Origin: an uncultured Gammaproteobacteria bacterium
GTDB lineage: Bacteria > Pseudomonadota > Gammaproteobacteria > Pseudomonadales > Azotimanducaceae
Assembly (NCBI GenBank): GCA_913050215.1
Contig: CAJXBG010000003.1
Span: forward strand, 1 to 64,000
Direction of reading: 5' to 3'
DNA: 64,000 bases
Below, piece by piece: positions 1 to 8,323 of this stretch (within the stretch, counting starts at the first letter, position 1; every line of letters begins with the position of its first letter). A program made the position numbers and the translations under genes. A model generated the notes under the pieces. The model worked only from the letters and a program-made list of their open reading frames with translations, was not told the origin of the DNA and did no database searches.

Positions 1-50
1 GTGCCTACTATAACAAGGATAAACGCTACATGAGTGGCATACAATTTTAG
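1..50 (+). CDS. C-terminal end of a probable outer-membrane beta-barrel protein (partial)
   Basis: The third frame is open from the window edge to a TAG at 48-50 and encodes about 15 residues ending RYMSGIQF. A terminal Phe with alternating hydrophobic residues is the usual end of TonB-dependent receptors and other outer-membrane barrels, so this is probably the last strand of such a protein. After the stop the same frame continues for six codons (FDFGQP) to a TAA, so a lost original stop is conceivable. It converges on the small His/Cys protein at 250-543. Only 15 codons are visible, so this is suggestive, not proven. Confidence 0.4.
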   Translation, partial: AYYNKDKRYMSGIQF

Positions 51-195
51 TTCGACTTCGGTCAACCATAAAAATCTGGACACCTCTGATTTGCTAGATT
101 GAACCCGCCTTCGCGTGGAAAATACCCGATTGAATGTCTGTTAATAATCCACTGATAACGAATAAGGGGAAACATTTCATCCTATGTCTCTCAAT

Positions 196-241
196 AAAAA
201 ATGATCACAGCGAAAATTTACTATGTTTTAATCATTTTTTT
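196..241. terminator. A/T-rich inverted repeat, possible bidirectional terminator
   Basis: AAAAAATGAT (196-205) and ATCATTTTTT (231-240) are perfect inverted copies around a 25-nt loop, with an A tract on the left and a T tract on the right. This layout suits a terminator acting from both sides, between the convergent reading frames ending at 50 and 250. The stem has few G/C pairs, so it would be weak. Confidence 0.4.
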
Positions 242-249
242 AGATGACT

Positions 250-543
250 TTAAGAGAGAGGCGGTGCGCGGCTGAGCTTGTCAAAAGTAACAAAAGCGAC
301 GATGCCCAGCGTCGGCGGAGTTGCACAGCAATCATTGAGAAATTCTGTTTTGGGGAGAGATAGGCGCGCTGTTGTGACTGCTGGATCATCATTTCCGAGC
401 AAACATTCAGAGCAATTTTCGATATGGATAAGATCAGCATGAAAATGCTGAGCCGCGATAAATTGGAAAACAAAAACGGCAAGCATTGCACCCACCGCAA
501 TATGGCGAGAGGGTGATCCTTTGAGTCTAGCAATAGTTTCCAT
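250..543 (-). CDS. Small exported or membrane protein with His/Cys pairs
   Basis: A 97-aa protein with one hydrophobic stretch (about residues 15-32) that could be an uncleaved signal or a membrane anchor, followed by QHFHAD, then CSEC and a later CC pair. HxH plus CxxC after a membrane segment resembles the small proteins (DUF2946-like) often found beside TonB-dependent copper receptors, which fits the barrel-like C-terminus at the window edge. A metal-related role is inference from residue pattern and context only. The Shine-Dalgarno sequence before the ATG at 543 is poor. The alternative frame at 240-533 is an overlapping shadow. Confidence 0.5.
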   Translation of the reverse strand: METIARLKGSPSRHIAVGAMLAVFVFQFIAAQHFHADLIHIENCSECLLGNDDPAVTTARLSLPKTEFLNDCCATPPTLGIVAFVTFDKLSRAPPLS

Positions 544-683
544 AGTTTTTCACACGTTTGCCGCCGATTTAGTTTATCGAAAAGCCCATGTTTTGCAATG
601 TCATCCGCTTGGCCGTTATTTTGCGCAACATGATAAGGAAAGAAATTGACTAAATTTTTACTATCGAAACCAGTCGTTCAGAC

Positions 684-1424
684 CTATCTACCTTCGAAAA
701 ATGTGAGCACACGCTTGATCATGCGCTTATCGTCGGTACTGAGCTTATCTACTTTTTTGTAGTTTTTGTAAAACTTTAACCTCTGTGTTCTGGAAAGAAA
801 CTCTTTCGCTGTCCGATCTAGACACGCTATATCCTTGACAACACCTCGATCAAAAAGCATCCCGCTTTTTATCGAACCATCGGGGCAGTCAATGATATAA
901 ACTTCAGGATCAAGACCAAAATTAACCAGTATATTCCGCAATTTAAGGTCGCCGTGGACAAACCCTTTATCGTGTAACATCGCAGTATATTTTGCGATTT
1001 TTTGCGTCACGCGTCCAAGCCATGCCTTATTTTGCTGCATGTGGCACCCAGTCTTCAGAACGTTAGCCATATCTTGCACATTTTCCAGCTCTTCTATTAC
1101 CAACGCACCAATTCGGTCACCAAACGGTTTTCTGCGCTCGCCAAAGGCCACCAATCGGGCCGTGGGAACACCTATCTGCCTAAAATAATGGCTATTTTCC
1201 CACTCTGCCCGGACCCTCGATCGACCAAGTCGGCGTCGAAAGTGTCTGCCTCCCCGATGATATTTCTTAATATAATATTTTGATTCACCCACTTTAACTC
1301 GAACGAGCGTACTCATATCAGAGGTGTTTATTTGTTCACCCTCAGCGCCCAGCACATGCTCCAGATTTTCAAACTGTTCAGCTTCTAACTCTGAGGGGTT
1401 GGAAAGTTGCCAAATATCCGTCAT
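684..1424 (-). CDS. Lipopolysaccharide kinase, InaA/WaaP-like family
   Basis: A 246-aa protein-kinase-fold enzyme of the Kdo/WaaP/InaA superfamily, which phosphorylates LPS core sugars on the inner face of the cytoplasmic membrane. Visible motifs: a candidate ATP-binding lysine in YYIKKY (about 50-55), the catalytic loop HGDLKLRNIL (157-166) and the metal-binding Asp in YIIDCPDG (about 179). The 60-72 region is very Arg/His-rich, as expected for a protein handling anionic lipid. The start is supported by an AGGA ribosome site 5-8 nt upstream. It is the last gene of the waaF-waaC-waaP run, 16 nt after waaP, so it probably modifies the same LPS core. Which sugar it acts on cannot be told. Confidence 0.8.
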   Translation of the reverse strand: MTDIWQLSNPSELEAEQFENLEHVLGAEGEQINTSDMSTLVRVKVGESKYYIKKYHRGGRHFRRRLGRSRVRAEWENSHYFRQIGVPTARLVAFGERRKPFGDRIGALVIEELENVQDMANVLKTGCHMQQNKAWLGRVTQKIAKYTAMLHDKGFVHGDLKLRNILVNFGLDPEVYIIDCPDGSIKSGMLFDRGVVKDIACLDRTAKEFLSRTQRLKFYKNYKKVDKLSTDDKRMIKRVLTFFEGR

Positions 1425-1440
1425 GGTTTTCCTGTTTGAA

Positions 1441-2298
1441 CTATCTCAGCAAAGGAGATAGTTGTGAGTGATTCTTCAAGTACAACTTCTGCGCCCGGAC
1501 CAGCACTTTGCTCCAAAACACATGATCTTCCGATAAAGTTTGTCGCAAAGGCTTGTTCGAGTATGCCCGCATGAACCTGAACAAATCAGAAACCTTCAAA
1601 GCGTTCTCTTCAGCGGCAGAGAACAACAAACTTCCCACATCTTTGACCCGCCAACGCGTCGGTGTGCGCTTCCTGATCTGGGCTCTATGCAGGTCGATAA
1701 CGTATAGCGTCGGTGCTTTCTGGTCTTTCTCCTCGAGCTGGAGATGAAAATGACAGATATAACAATCTCTATGATTTACACCAGCTTCGTGCATACGGCG
1801 CGTAAGTTGGGCAACCTCGGGTATTAAATTGTACTTCCTCGGAACATTAACCAGCTTTTGCCGACAGCAATCCTCGAGGCTCAAGGTATTTAGTAGGGAT
1901 TTAGTGACAATGCTTGATTGTCTGGTCGCCGGGTTGGATCCACTGCTTGAGAAGCCCACAACAGTTGGGACAGGGACGCCGCGCTGTTCAAGCAGCTGGA
2001 GAGCATCACGTTCGTTCCTTGCTCCGGTAACGGGCAGCTTAAACTGGATAAGGTTTTTCAGTATTTCCATCCACCCAACCCCGTAATGCAATTTGGCGAA
2101 ATATCGTTGATCGGACAACTCAAAACGAAAAGTTCTTCTGGTTTTAACTCTCCGATACTCCTCACCCTCAAGCGCATCAAGTGCCGGAAACAGGTCATCA
2201 GGCCCTTCAGCAAGCATTTTCAGTTCCGCCGCGACAAACGCAGCGCCATTTTCGGACCCTTGTCTCTCTTCTGCATCTCGAAGATTCACACGGCTCAT
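1441..2298 (-). CDS. waaP: LPS core heptose(I) kinase RfaP/WaaP
   Basis: A 285-aa protein, close to the usual WaaP length (about 265-270). It transfers phosphate from ATP to inner-core heptose I, which stabilises the outer membrane by allowing divalent-cation bridging. Conserved parts: FAKLHYG with Lys69 as likely ATP-binding residue, the catalytic HRDCYICHFH (176-185) and the metal-binding IDLHRAQ (201-207). Its ATG overlaps the waaC stop (ATGA), so translation is coupled. In Pseudomonas-type loci waaG lies between waaC and waaP; here it is absent. Confidence 0.9.
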   Translation of the reverse strand: MSRVNLRDAEERQGSENGAAFVAAELKMLAEGPDDLFPALDALEGEEYRRVKTRRTFRFELSDQRYFAKLHYGVGWMEILKNLIQFKLPVTGARNERDALQLLEQRGVPVPTVVGFSSSGSNPATRQSSIVTKSLLNTLSLEDCCRQKLVNVPRKYNLIPEVAQLTRRMHEAGVNHRDCYICHFHLQLEEKDQKAPTLYVIDLHRAQIRKRTPTRWRVKDVGSLLFSAAEENALKVSDLFRFMRAYSNKPLRQTLSEDHVFWSKVLVRAQKLYLKNHSQLSPLLR

Positions 2299-3320
2299 TT
2301 GACAATTTTCTCTGCTTTAATCAACGCCTGTAAACTTTCAAACACCCGCTGCGGCGTGCTACCAGAAAAACAAGGTGGATGACGTTCATTAAGTTTACCA
2401 GGCTGATACTGACATTCACGTCGAAGACAGGGTACGCAATCCAAACTACTACTCGCAATGACCTTCTGATTCGTGCCGCAGGGTCCAGTCAACTCAGGAC
2501 TAGTCGCACTATACAAAGCGATCAATGGTTTATCCAAAGCGTTCGCTAGATGACCAAGTCCAGTATCAACCGACACAACCCCGCTACTTTCAGCAATCAC
2601 CTCAGTGATGCCGGACAAATCCATTGGAGGAAGCACCCGGGCTCGCGCTGAAGCTTCTGCAATTTCTGTCGCCCGATCACGTTCAACTTGGTTGCCATAC
2701 GTCATAACGACTTCGTACCCATTCTTCTCGGCCAAGTTAACGAGTTGCTTCCAGTATTCTACCGGCCATAGCTTCGACTCCCAAGTGGTGCCATGAAGGA
2801 AAAACAATTGTTTTTTCTGTGGCCGGTCGCATAACAACCCAAACACGGGTAATGATTCGTTTAATTCGTAACCCAGCGAATAGGCAAACAACGTCCTCAA
2901 CCTTTCTACCGCATGCATGGTTGGCGTAATGTTTAGTCGGTCCAAATAAAACCGACTAACCACACTTTCTTTAGCGCTTTTTTCATCAAACCCGGCAACG
3001 GGTCCCTTTGCTAACCATGCAATAATGGCGCTCTTGACCAGCCCCTGGCCATCGACAATAAGATCGTATCGCTGCTTTCTCAGATCGACAACAAAAGCGG
3101 CCAACTCCATAAAATTTTCAATCCAGTTATCCCGCCAGCGCCTAATAGATACAGGGATCACGCGTTCTACTGCTGGGTGCATTGCCGGTATTTCTGCAAA
3201 GGCTTCTTCAACCACCCAATCGATATGCAGATCTCGCCTGTTAGCTGCTGCATCGGTAACCGCAGGAAGCGCGTGAACGACATCACCGAGAGACGAAGTT
3301 TTGATCACCAGCACTCTCAT
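2295..3320 (-). CDS. waaC: LPS heptosyltransferase I
   Basis: A 341-aa GT-9 family glycosyltransferase that adds the first L,D-heptose to Kdo2-lipid A at the cytoplasmic membrane. The N-terminus VLVIKTSSLGDVVHALPA is the typical WaaC opening, and the C-terminal half has SVDTGLGHLANALDKPLIAL, the nucleotide-sugar site, plus the late cysteine motif LDCVPCLRREC. It begins 4 nt after the waaF stop and overlaps waaP by 4 nt, so waaF-waaC-waaP form one tight transcription unit. Confidence 0.95.
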   Translation of the reverse strand: MRVLVIKTSSLGDVVHALPAVTDAAANRRDLHIDWVVEEAFAEIPAMHPAVERVIPVSIRRWRDNWIENFMELAAFVVDLRKQRYDLIVDGQGLVKSAIIAWLAKGPVAGFDEKSAKESVVSRFYLDRLNITPTMHAVERLRTLFAYSLGYELNESLPVFGLLCDRPQKKQLFFLHGTTWESKLWPVEYWKQLVNLAEKNGYEVVMTYGNQVERDRATEIAEASARARVLPPMDLSGITEVIAESSGVVSVDTGLGHLANALDKPLIALYSATSPELTGPCGTNQKVIASSSLDCVPCLRRECQYQPGKLNERHPPCFSGSTPQRVFESLQALIKAEKIVK

Positions 3321-3324
3321 AAAA

Positions 3325-4359
3325 TCAACTCGCCTCGATAATCGGTGTGACCAGCGCTAACACTTGAGCCGGATTCAATTTATTTAGGCAATCCATGTGT
3401 CCCAACGGACAAGTACGTTTAAAACATGGACTACAATCAAGCGACAAGTTCGCGATATCAACTCGCTCGGTCAGGGGCGGCGTAAAGTCAGGTGAGGTAG
3501 AACCGTAAAGTACAATCGTGTGACAACCAATTGCTGCTGACACGTGCATCAAGCCAGAGTCGTTAGACACAACGCAGGCGCATTGACCCATGATGTCAAC
3601 GACATCAATTAACGATGTCTTACCGGTTAGATCAGCAATGTGATTGCGAGCAGTCAAGGAAGCGAAGTCAACCACCGCTTGCCCGACCGGCTCATCGGCC
3701 TTACCTCCAAAAATCCACACGTCCGCCCCTTTCTCAACCAGTTTGGCGGCAAGGGCAGCATAATGCTGTTCAGGCCAGCGTTTCGCCTCGCCAAATTCTG
3801 CACCGGGACAAAGTCCAACAACTGGACGCTGGGTCCTTAGATTAAACTGGTCAAGCAGACGTTCACGCTGGTCGACATCAACCTTCAATTCTGGATATTC
3901 GGAAAAAACTGGCAGCATGTTCTCTGACGAGTCAAGCACAGCCAAGGCAGCAAATCGATCAATCATTCGGGGCATACGTCGCTTGTCCAACAGACGCATA
4001 TCGTTGATCAACCCATATCGATACTCACCTCGAAAACCCGTACGGGTAGGTATACCGGCAAAAAAAGGCACTAGCGCAGACTTAAGCGAATTGGGTAACA
4101 CAATGGCTCGGTCGTAACCGCCGGTTGAAAGTTTTTTTGCTACCGATCGTCGGTAGGCAAGGCCAAGCTCTCCATGCCTGACATCGAACTCAAATATTCC
4201 GGAGACCTCAGCCATTCGGCTGACCATCGGTAAACTCGCTCTTGGCGCAAGTACATCAATCTGCTGATCAGGTTTCTGCGACTTCAAGCGCTTGAATAGC
4301 GTCTGCGCCATGATCATATCGCCCACCCAAGATGGACCGACGATCAGTGTTGAACTCAA
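3325..4359 (-). CDS. waaF: LPS heptosyltransferase II
   Basis: A 344-aa GT-9 enzyme adding the second heptose of the LPS inner core. LIVGPSWVGDMIMAQTLF at the N-terminus and VVSNDSGLMHVSAAIG in the C-terminal domain are diagnostic, as is LDCSPCFKRTCPLGHMDC near the end. The frame opens with a TTG that overlaps the ilvE stop (TTGA). An AGGGCAA sequence just upstream could serve as ribosome site, and no ATG lies before the conserved N-terminal glycine loop, so a TTG start is the best reading. Confidence 0.93.
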   Translation of the reverse strand: MSSTLIVGPSWVGDMIMAQTLFKRLKSQKPDQQIDVLAPRASLPMVSRMAEVSGIFEFDVRHGELGLAYRRSVAKKLSTGGYDRAIVLPNSLKSALVPFFAGIPTRTGFRGEYRYGLINDMRLLDKRRMPRMIDRFAALAVLDSSENMLPVFSEYPELKVDVDQRERLLDQFNLRTQRPVVGLCPGAEFGEAKRWPEQHYAALAAKLVEKGADVWIFGGKADEPVGQAVVDFASLTARNHIADLTGKTSLIDVVDIMGQCACVVSNDSGLMHVSAAIGCHTIVLYGSTSPDFTPPLTERVDIANLSLDCSPCFKRTCPLGHMDCLNKLNPAQVLALVTPIIEAS

Positions 4360-5318
4360 GCGGCGTTGCCCTTTTTAGATTCTCCTTCTGGGTAAACATT
4401 ACCACCCCACTCCGGATGTTCTGAGCGTTTACCTCTGACCTGATCAAAATACATTGTTTGTAAACGCTGAGTGATTGGTCCACGCGACCCACTGCCTATC
4501 ATGCGACCATCAAGCTCGCGAATAGGCAAGACTTCCGCCGCGGTGCCAGTAAAAAATGCTTCGTCGGCGACGTATACTTCGTCGCGCGTGATACGCCTCT
4601 CCGCTACTTTCAAGTCAAGTTCTGCCGCCAGATCAAAAATCGTGGCGCGAGTGATACCTTCAAGACAGGATGTGAGTTCAGGCGTGACCAACTGGCCGTT
4701 TTGAACGAGAAATACATTTTCACCACTGCCTTCCGCCACGTAGCCTTCGTTGTCCAGCAGTAGCGCTTCATCGCAACCCGAATCAATCGCTTCTTTTAAT
4801 GCCATCATCGAATTAATGTAGTTACCATTGGCTTTTGCTTTACACATCGTAATGTTGACGTGATGTCGCGTAAAAGAGGACGTACGAACTTTAATGCCTT
4901 CCTCGGTTGCTTCAGGCGACATGTAATTAGGCCATTCCCAACCAGCGATGATGCAGTGCGTCTTCAATCCCTCGGCCCGCAATCCCATACCTTCTGACCC
5001 ATAGAAACACATGGGGCGAAGGTAACCTTCGTCCAGATTGTTCTCACGAATCACCAACTTCTGCGCTTCGGATATTTGCTCTTTGGTGAAGGGCATTTCC
5101 ATATTGAGTATGTGTGCAGAACGAAACAGTCGATTGGTGTGATCGTCAAGCCGGAATATGACAGGACCCTTATCCGTGGAATAGGCACGCACACCCTCGA
5201 ACACTCCTAAACCGTAATGTAATGTGTGCGTTAGCACGTGGACTTTTGCGTCACGCCAATCCACCAATTCACCATCGATCCAAATGACACCATCTCTGTC
5301 ATCAAATGCTGCAGACAT
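4356..5318 (-). CDS. ilvE: Branched-chain amino acid aminotransferase
   Basis: A 320-aa fold-type IV PLP enzyme catalysing the last step of Leu, Ile and Val synthesis (2-oxoacid plus glutamate). HYGLGVFEGVRAY near residues 34-46, the PLP lysine within CKAKANGNYINS (about 160-171), DEALLLDNEGYVAEGSGENV and FFTGTAAEVLPI are the standard class-IV signatures. It lies between glnE and waaF, as in Pseudomonas, and runs straight into waaF with overlapping codons. The product acts with IlvD encoded at 12.0-13.9 kb. Confidence 0.95.
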   Translation of the reverse strand: MSAAFDDRDGVIWIDGELVDWRDAKVHVLTHTLHYGLGVFEGVRAYSTDKGPVIFRLDDHTNRLFRSAHILNMEMPFTKEQISEAQKLVIRENNLDEGYLRPMCFYGSEGMGLRAEGLKTHCIIAGWEWPNYMSPEATEEGIKVRTSSFTRHHVNITMCKAKANGNYINSMMALKEAIDSGCDEALLLDNEGYVAEGSGENVFLVQNGQLVTPELTSCLEGITRATIFDLAAELDLKVAERRITRDEVYVADEAFFTGTAAEVLPIRELDGRMIGSGSRGPITQRLQTMYFDQVRGKRSEHPEWGGNVYPEGESKKGNAA

Positions 5319-5380
5319 TGCCTATAACCTTTTAAATTTAAGAATTTTGTAGTTTACACTGACACGGGGGTAAGTTTCAC

Positions 5381-5395
5381 CGGTTAGCATAACCG
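5381..5395. repeat. Short inverted repeat upstream of ilvE
   Basis: CGGTTA-GCA-TAACCG forms a perfect 6-bp hairpin in the 101-nt gap between glnE and ilvE. No U tract follows on the transcribed (minus) strand, so it is not a standard terminator. It could be an operator half-site or a processing hairpin; this is not resolvable by eye. Confidence 0.3.
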
Positions 5396-5419
5396 ACAAT
5401 CGCCAGATACGTTGAAAGA

Positions 5420-8323
5420 TCAGTTACCTAGGTGGTCCTGCCAGACTTTCATCACTTGCTGACGAAACTCGTTCAATTTTTCGAAAGATATAATTTGCCC
5501 ACCCAACCACTGATAATGGACCGCTGCTCTATAAGAGAGATAGGCTTGCTGCAGTAGTTTTTTTTCTCTTTCATCAACAATCTGGTGTAGCTCAAGGTCA
5601 TCAAGCTGACGCATCACGTCTGTCCAGCGGGTCAAAAGAGGGTGTTTATGGGCCCAATTAAGCATTTTGAATTGAATTAGGAATTCAATATCAACAATTG
5701 CACCTAGGTCATGTTTGAGGTCGAAGCCCGTCATACTGACCCCAGACATACGCTCTAATTTTGCCGCCTCTAGCTCCGATTCCGCATTTGCTCTAAAACC
5801 GTCACCGCTGACGTTCGAGAGATGCGCCCGCATGCTGTCTCTCATTTTCACCACTGCATCGCGTAATTCAACAGCATCACGTTTCTGGTGCAATATCTCT
5901 TCGCGGATTGACTGAAAAGGCGTGCGTATACTTTCAGCTCCCGCAACAAAGCGAGTTCGGACCAACGCCTGGTGTTCCCAAATCCAGGCCTCTTCAAATT
6001 GATAACGCCTGAAAGCGGTTAAGGTACTCACCAAGGGCCCTTTGTTGCCCCCCGGTCGCAGACGAAGATCCACCTCATAAAGTACGCCAAACTGAGTATA
6101 GCTAGTCAATATATGGATGAATCTCTGAGCGAATCGATTGATATAAACATTATTTTCCAGCTGCCTGGCTCCATTCGTCTCACCCTTGAGATCAACATCG
6201 TGAACCAGCGTTAAATCGAGATCAGATCCATAACTGAGCTCTTGCCCTCCAAGCTTGCCATAGGCAACGACACCAAAACCCAGACCCAGCGCCTGACCCT
6301 CAGAACTGCAGGGTTCGCCAAACTTGATCGCCAGCTGGTCAAACGTTAGCGCAACAACGCTGTCTAGAATCACTTCCGCGACGTGACTCAATGCTCCGGA
6401 CGCTTCCATCAATGGCAGCGCATCCAGCAATTCAAGCGCCGCAATCCGCAGAACAACACTACTCTTGAATTGCCTTAAGGTGTCCATCTGCAGTTCAAGA
6501 TCATTCTCTTCTACCTCTTCTAGCCGATGCTTTAGCTGCTGCTCGAGTTGCGCCTTTTCAAGCACCACGTCATGAATTTGTCGATCCGTCAGCTCGTAGA
6601 GTAAAACTGGAAATTCCGAGAGGCGCGTTGAAATCCAATCACTCATCGCACACAGATGAACGCAACGTTTTAACGCATCACCGTTTTCAAGTAGAAAGGA
6701 CACGTAAGTACTTCGACGGGTTATCGTATCAATAAGGGGTAACAGGCGATCCAGCGTGATCTCCGGCTGCGACTCCTTTGCCACCAGACTTAGTAATATT
6801 GGCATCAGTCGATTGACCCGTGACTTGCTCAATTCATGCAAGTCGTGTTTCTGCAACTTATGTGAAAAATCGCTCAAGTGTTTTGATGTTCTTTGCGCAT
6901 CCTCGAACCCCACAGTGGCGAGCAGCCTGACGGAATCATTCGATGAAGGATCGCGCCAAAGAGAAAACCAGAATAGGTTCCCCTCAACCTGCGCTTGTTT
7001 CTCTGCGCTGTTTGCTGTCATTAATCCCGAAAAAACGCCACGGACAAGACCACGGTGAGTCTCTAACTGGGCATGATAAGCATCGAAATCAGCGTAACCC
7101 ATCGCCACTGCAAGTCGGAAGCGCGACGCCGGTTCGGTTGAAATCAACTGGGTCTGACGATCGTTTTCAGCTTGCATGGCGTGCTCGCTATTTCGCAGAA
7201 ATTCATAAGCATTTAGCAGCTGTCTGACTTCTCCTTCGGGCAAAAATTTAAGCGACGCAAGTGCATTCAGGTTTAAGTCGATCTCCGGCGTCTGGAGCTC
7301 CGGATGACGACCTCCCCAGATTAACTGGAGCGCCTGTGTAATGAACTCTACCTCTCTGATGCCTCCGGGTCCCAACTTCAAATCATGATAATGCTGCTTG
7401 TTTTCAACTTGGGTATCGATGAGCCCTTTCATTTCACGGAGAGATTCCAGCGCGCCATAATCTAGGTGTCGTCGATAGATAAAAGGTTTCAACCATGAAA
7501 GAAACGTTTTTCCTTGTTCAATGTTACCCGCCACCGGGCGCGCTTTTACAAAAGCGTAGCGCTCCCAATCACGCCCCTGCTCATAAAAATACTTTTCCAT
7601 CGCGACGCTGTTAAGAATGAGCGCACCACTTTCACCATAGGGTCGAAGTCTCATATCCACCCGAAAAACAAATCCTTCGGCACTTACCTCGTCCAGAGAC
7701 TTTATGATGTGTCGACTCGTGCGCAGAAAAAACTCTTGGTTACTCAGCTCCTTGCCGACTGGAGAAACGGCTAAACCGGGCTCATCGTAGAAAAAAATTA
7801 AATCAATGTCAGAAGAAACATTCAGCTCTCGAGCACCCAGTTTCCCAAGCGCCAGTATCGTCATTTTCTGAACAGTACCTGTACCGTCGCCTTTCGGCTC
7901 CCCATACTTCAGACAATTGGCTCGATAGTGAATATCGTGCGCAGCGTTAAGACAGGCCTCCGCCAGGCTTGAGAGGTCGTTTGTCGTTTCATTTAGGCTG
8001 GCCGATCTTGTCAGGTCGCGAAAGATGATCCGAATCATTTCCCTACGACGCACTTTGCGCAGCCTGAAGTCGATGGACTCAAGGTCTACATGCGCAAAGA
8101 CCGAACGGTAGTCATCGCGGTCATATTGCCTCTGCAAATCTCCTGATGCGAGCAGCTCATGAACAAGCTCAGGATCAATTTGCAGACAGTTGTAAACGTA
8201 TTTGCTGAGATAGCAAACAAATTTGAACTGCTCCACTAGCTCGGCTTCGTTGTCACGACAATGTTTATCGATGTATTTAGAGACGTCTTCGCCGAGCTCG
8301 GCGACCAAAGCAGAATTAATCAT
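5420..8323 (-). CDS. glnE: Bifunctional glutamine synthetase adenylyltransferase/adenylyl-removing enzyme
   Basis: A 967-aa protein, full length for GlnE (about 946 in E. coli). It adenylylates and deadenylylates glutamine synthetase in response to PII and so sets ammonium assimilation. Two nucleotidyltransferase domains are visible: the N-terminal adenylyl-removing one with LGKLGARELNVSSDIDLI (about 155-172) and the C-terminal adenylylating one with YGKLGGQELSYGSDLDLT. GPGGIREVEFITQALQL marks the region after the first catalytic domain. Its start overlaps the gspE-like stop by 4 nt, so it is translated from that operon. Confidence 0.96.
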   Translation of the reverse strand: MINSALVAELGEDVSKYIDKHCRDNEAELVEQFKFVCYLSKYVYNCLQIDPELVHELLASGDLQRQYDRDDYRSVFAHVDLESIDFRLRKVRRREMIRIIFRDLTRSASLNETTNDLSSLAEACLNAAHDIHYRANCLKYGEPKGDGTGTVQKMTILALGKLGARELNVSSDIDLIFFYDEPGLAVSPVGKELSNQEFFLRTSRHIIKSLDEVSAEGFVFRVDMRLRPYGESGALILNSVAMEKYFYEQGRDWERYAFVKARPVAGNIEQGKTFLSWLKPFIYRRHLDYGALESLREMKGLIDTQVENKQHYHDLKLGPGGIREVEFITQALQLIWGGRHPELQTPEIDLNLNALASLKFLPEGEVRQLLNAYEFLRNSEHAMQAENDRQTQLISTEPASRFRLAVAMGYADFDAYHAQLETHRGLVRGVFSGLMTANSAEKQAQVEGNLFWFSLWRDPSSNDSVRLLATVGFEDAQRTSKHLSDFSHKLQKHDLHELSKSRVNRLMPILLSLVAKESQPEITLDRLLPLIDTITRRSTYVSFLLENGDALKRCVHLCAMSDWISTRLSEFPVLLYELTDRQIHDVVLEKAQLEQQLKHRLEEVEENDLELQMDTLRQFKSSVVLRIAALELLDALPLMEASGALSHVAEVILDSVVALTFDQLAIKFGEPCSSEGQALGLGFGVVAYGKLGGQELSYGSDLDLTLVHDVDLKGETNGARQLENNVYINRFAQRFIHILTSYTQFGVLYEVDLRLRPGGNKGPLVSTLTAFRRYQFEEAWIWEHQALVRTRFVAGAESIRTPFQSIREEILHQKRDAVELRDAVVKMRDSMRAHLSNVSGDGFRANAESELEAAKLERMSGVSMTGFDLKHDLGAIVDIEFLIQFKMLNWAHKHPLLTRWTDVMRQLDDLELHQIVDEREKKLLQQAYLSYRAAVHYQWLGGQIISFEKLNEFRQQVMKVWQDHLGN

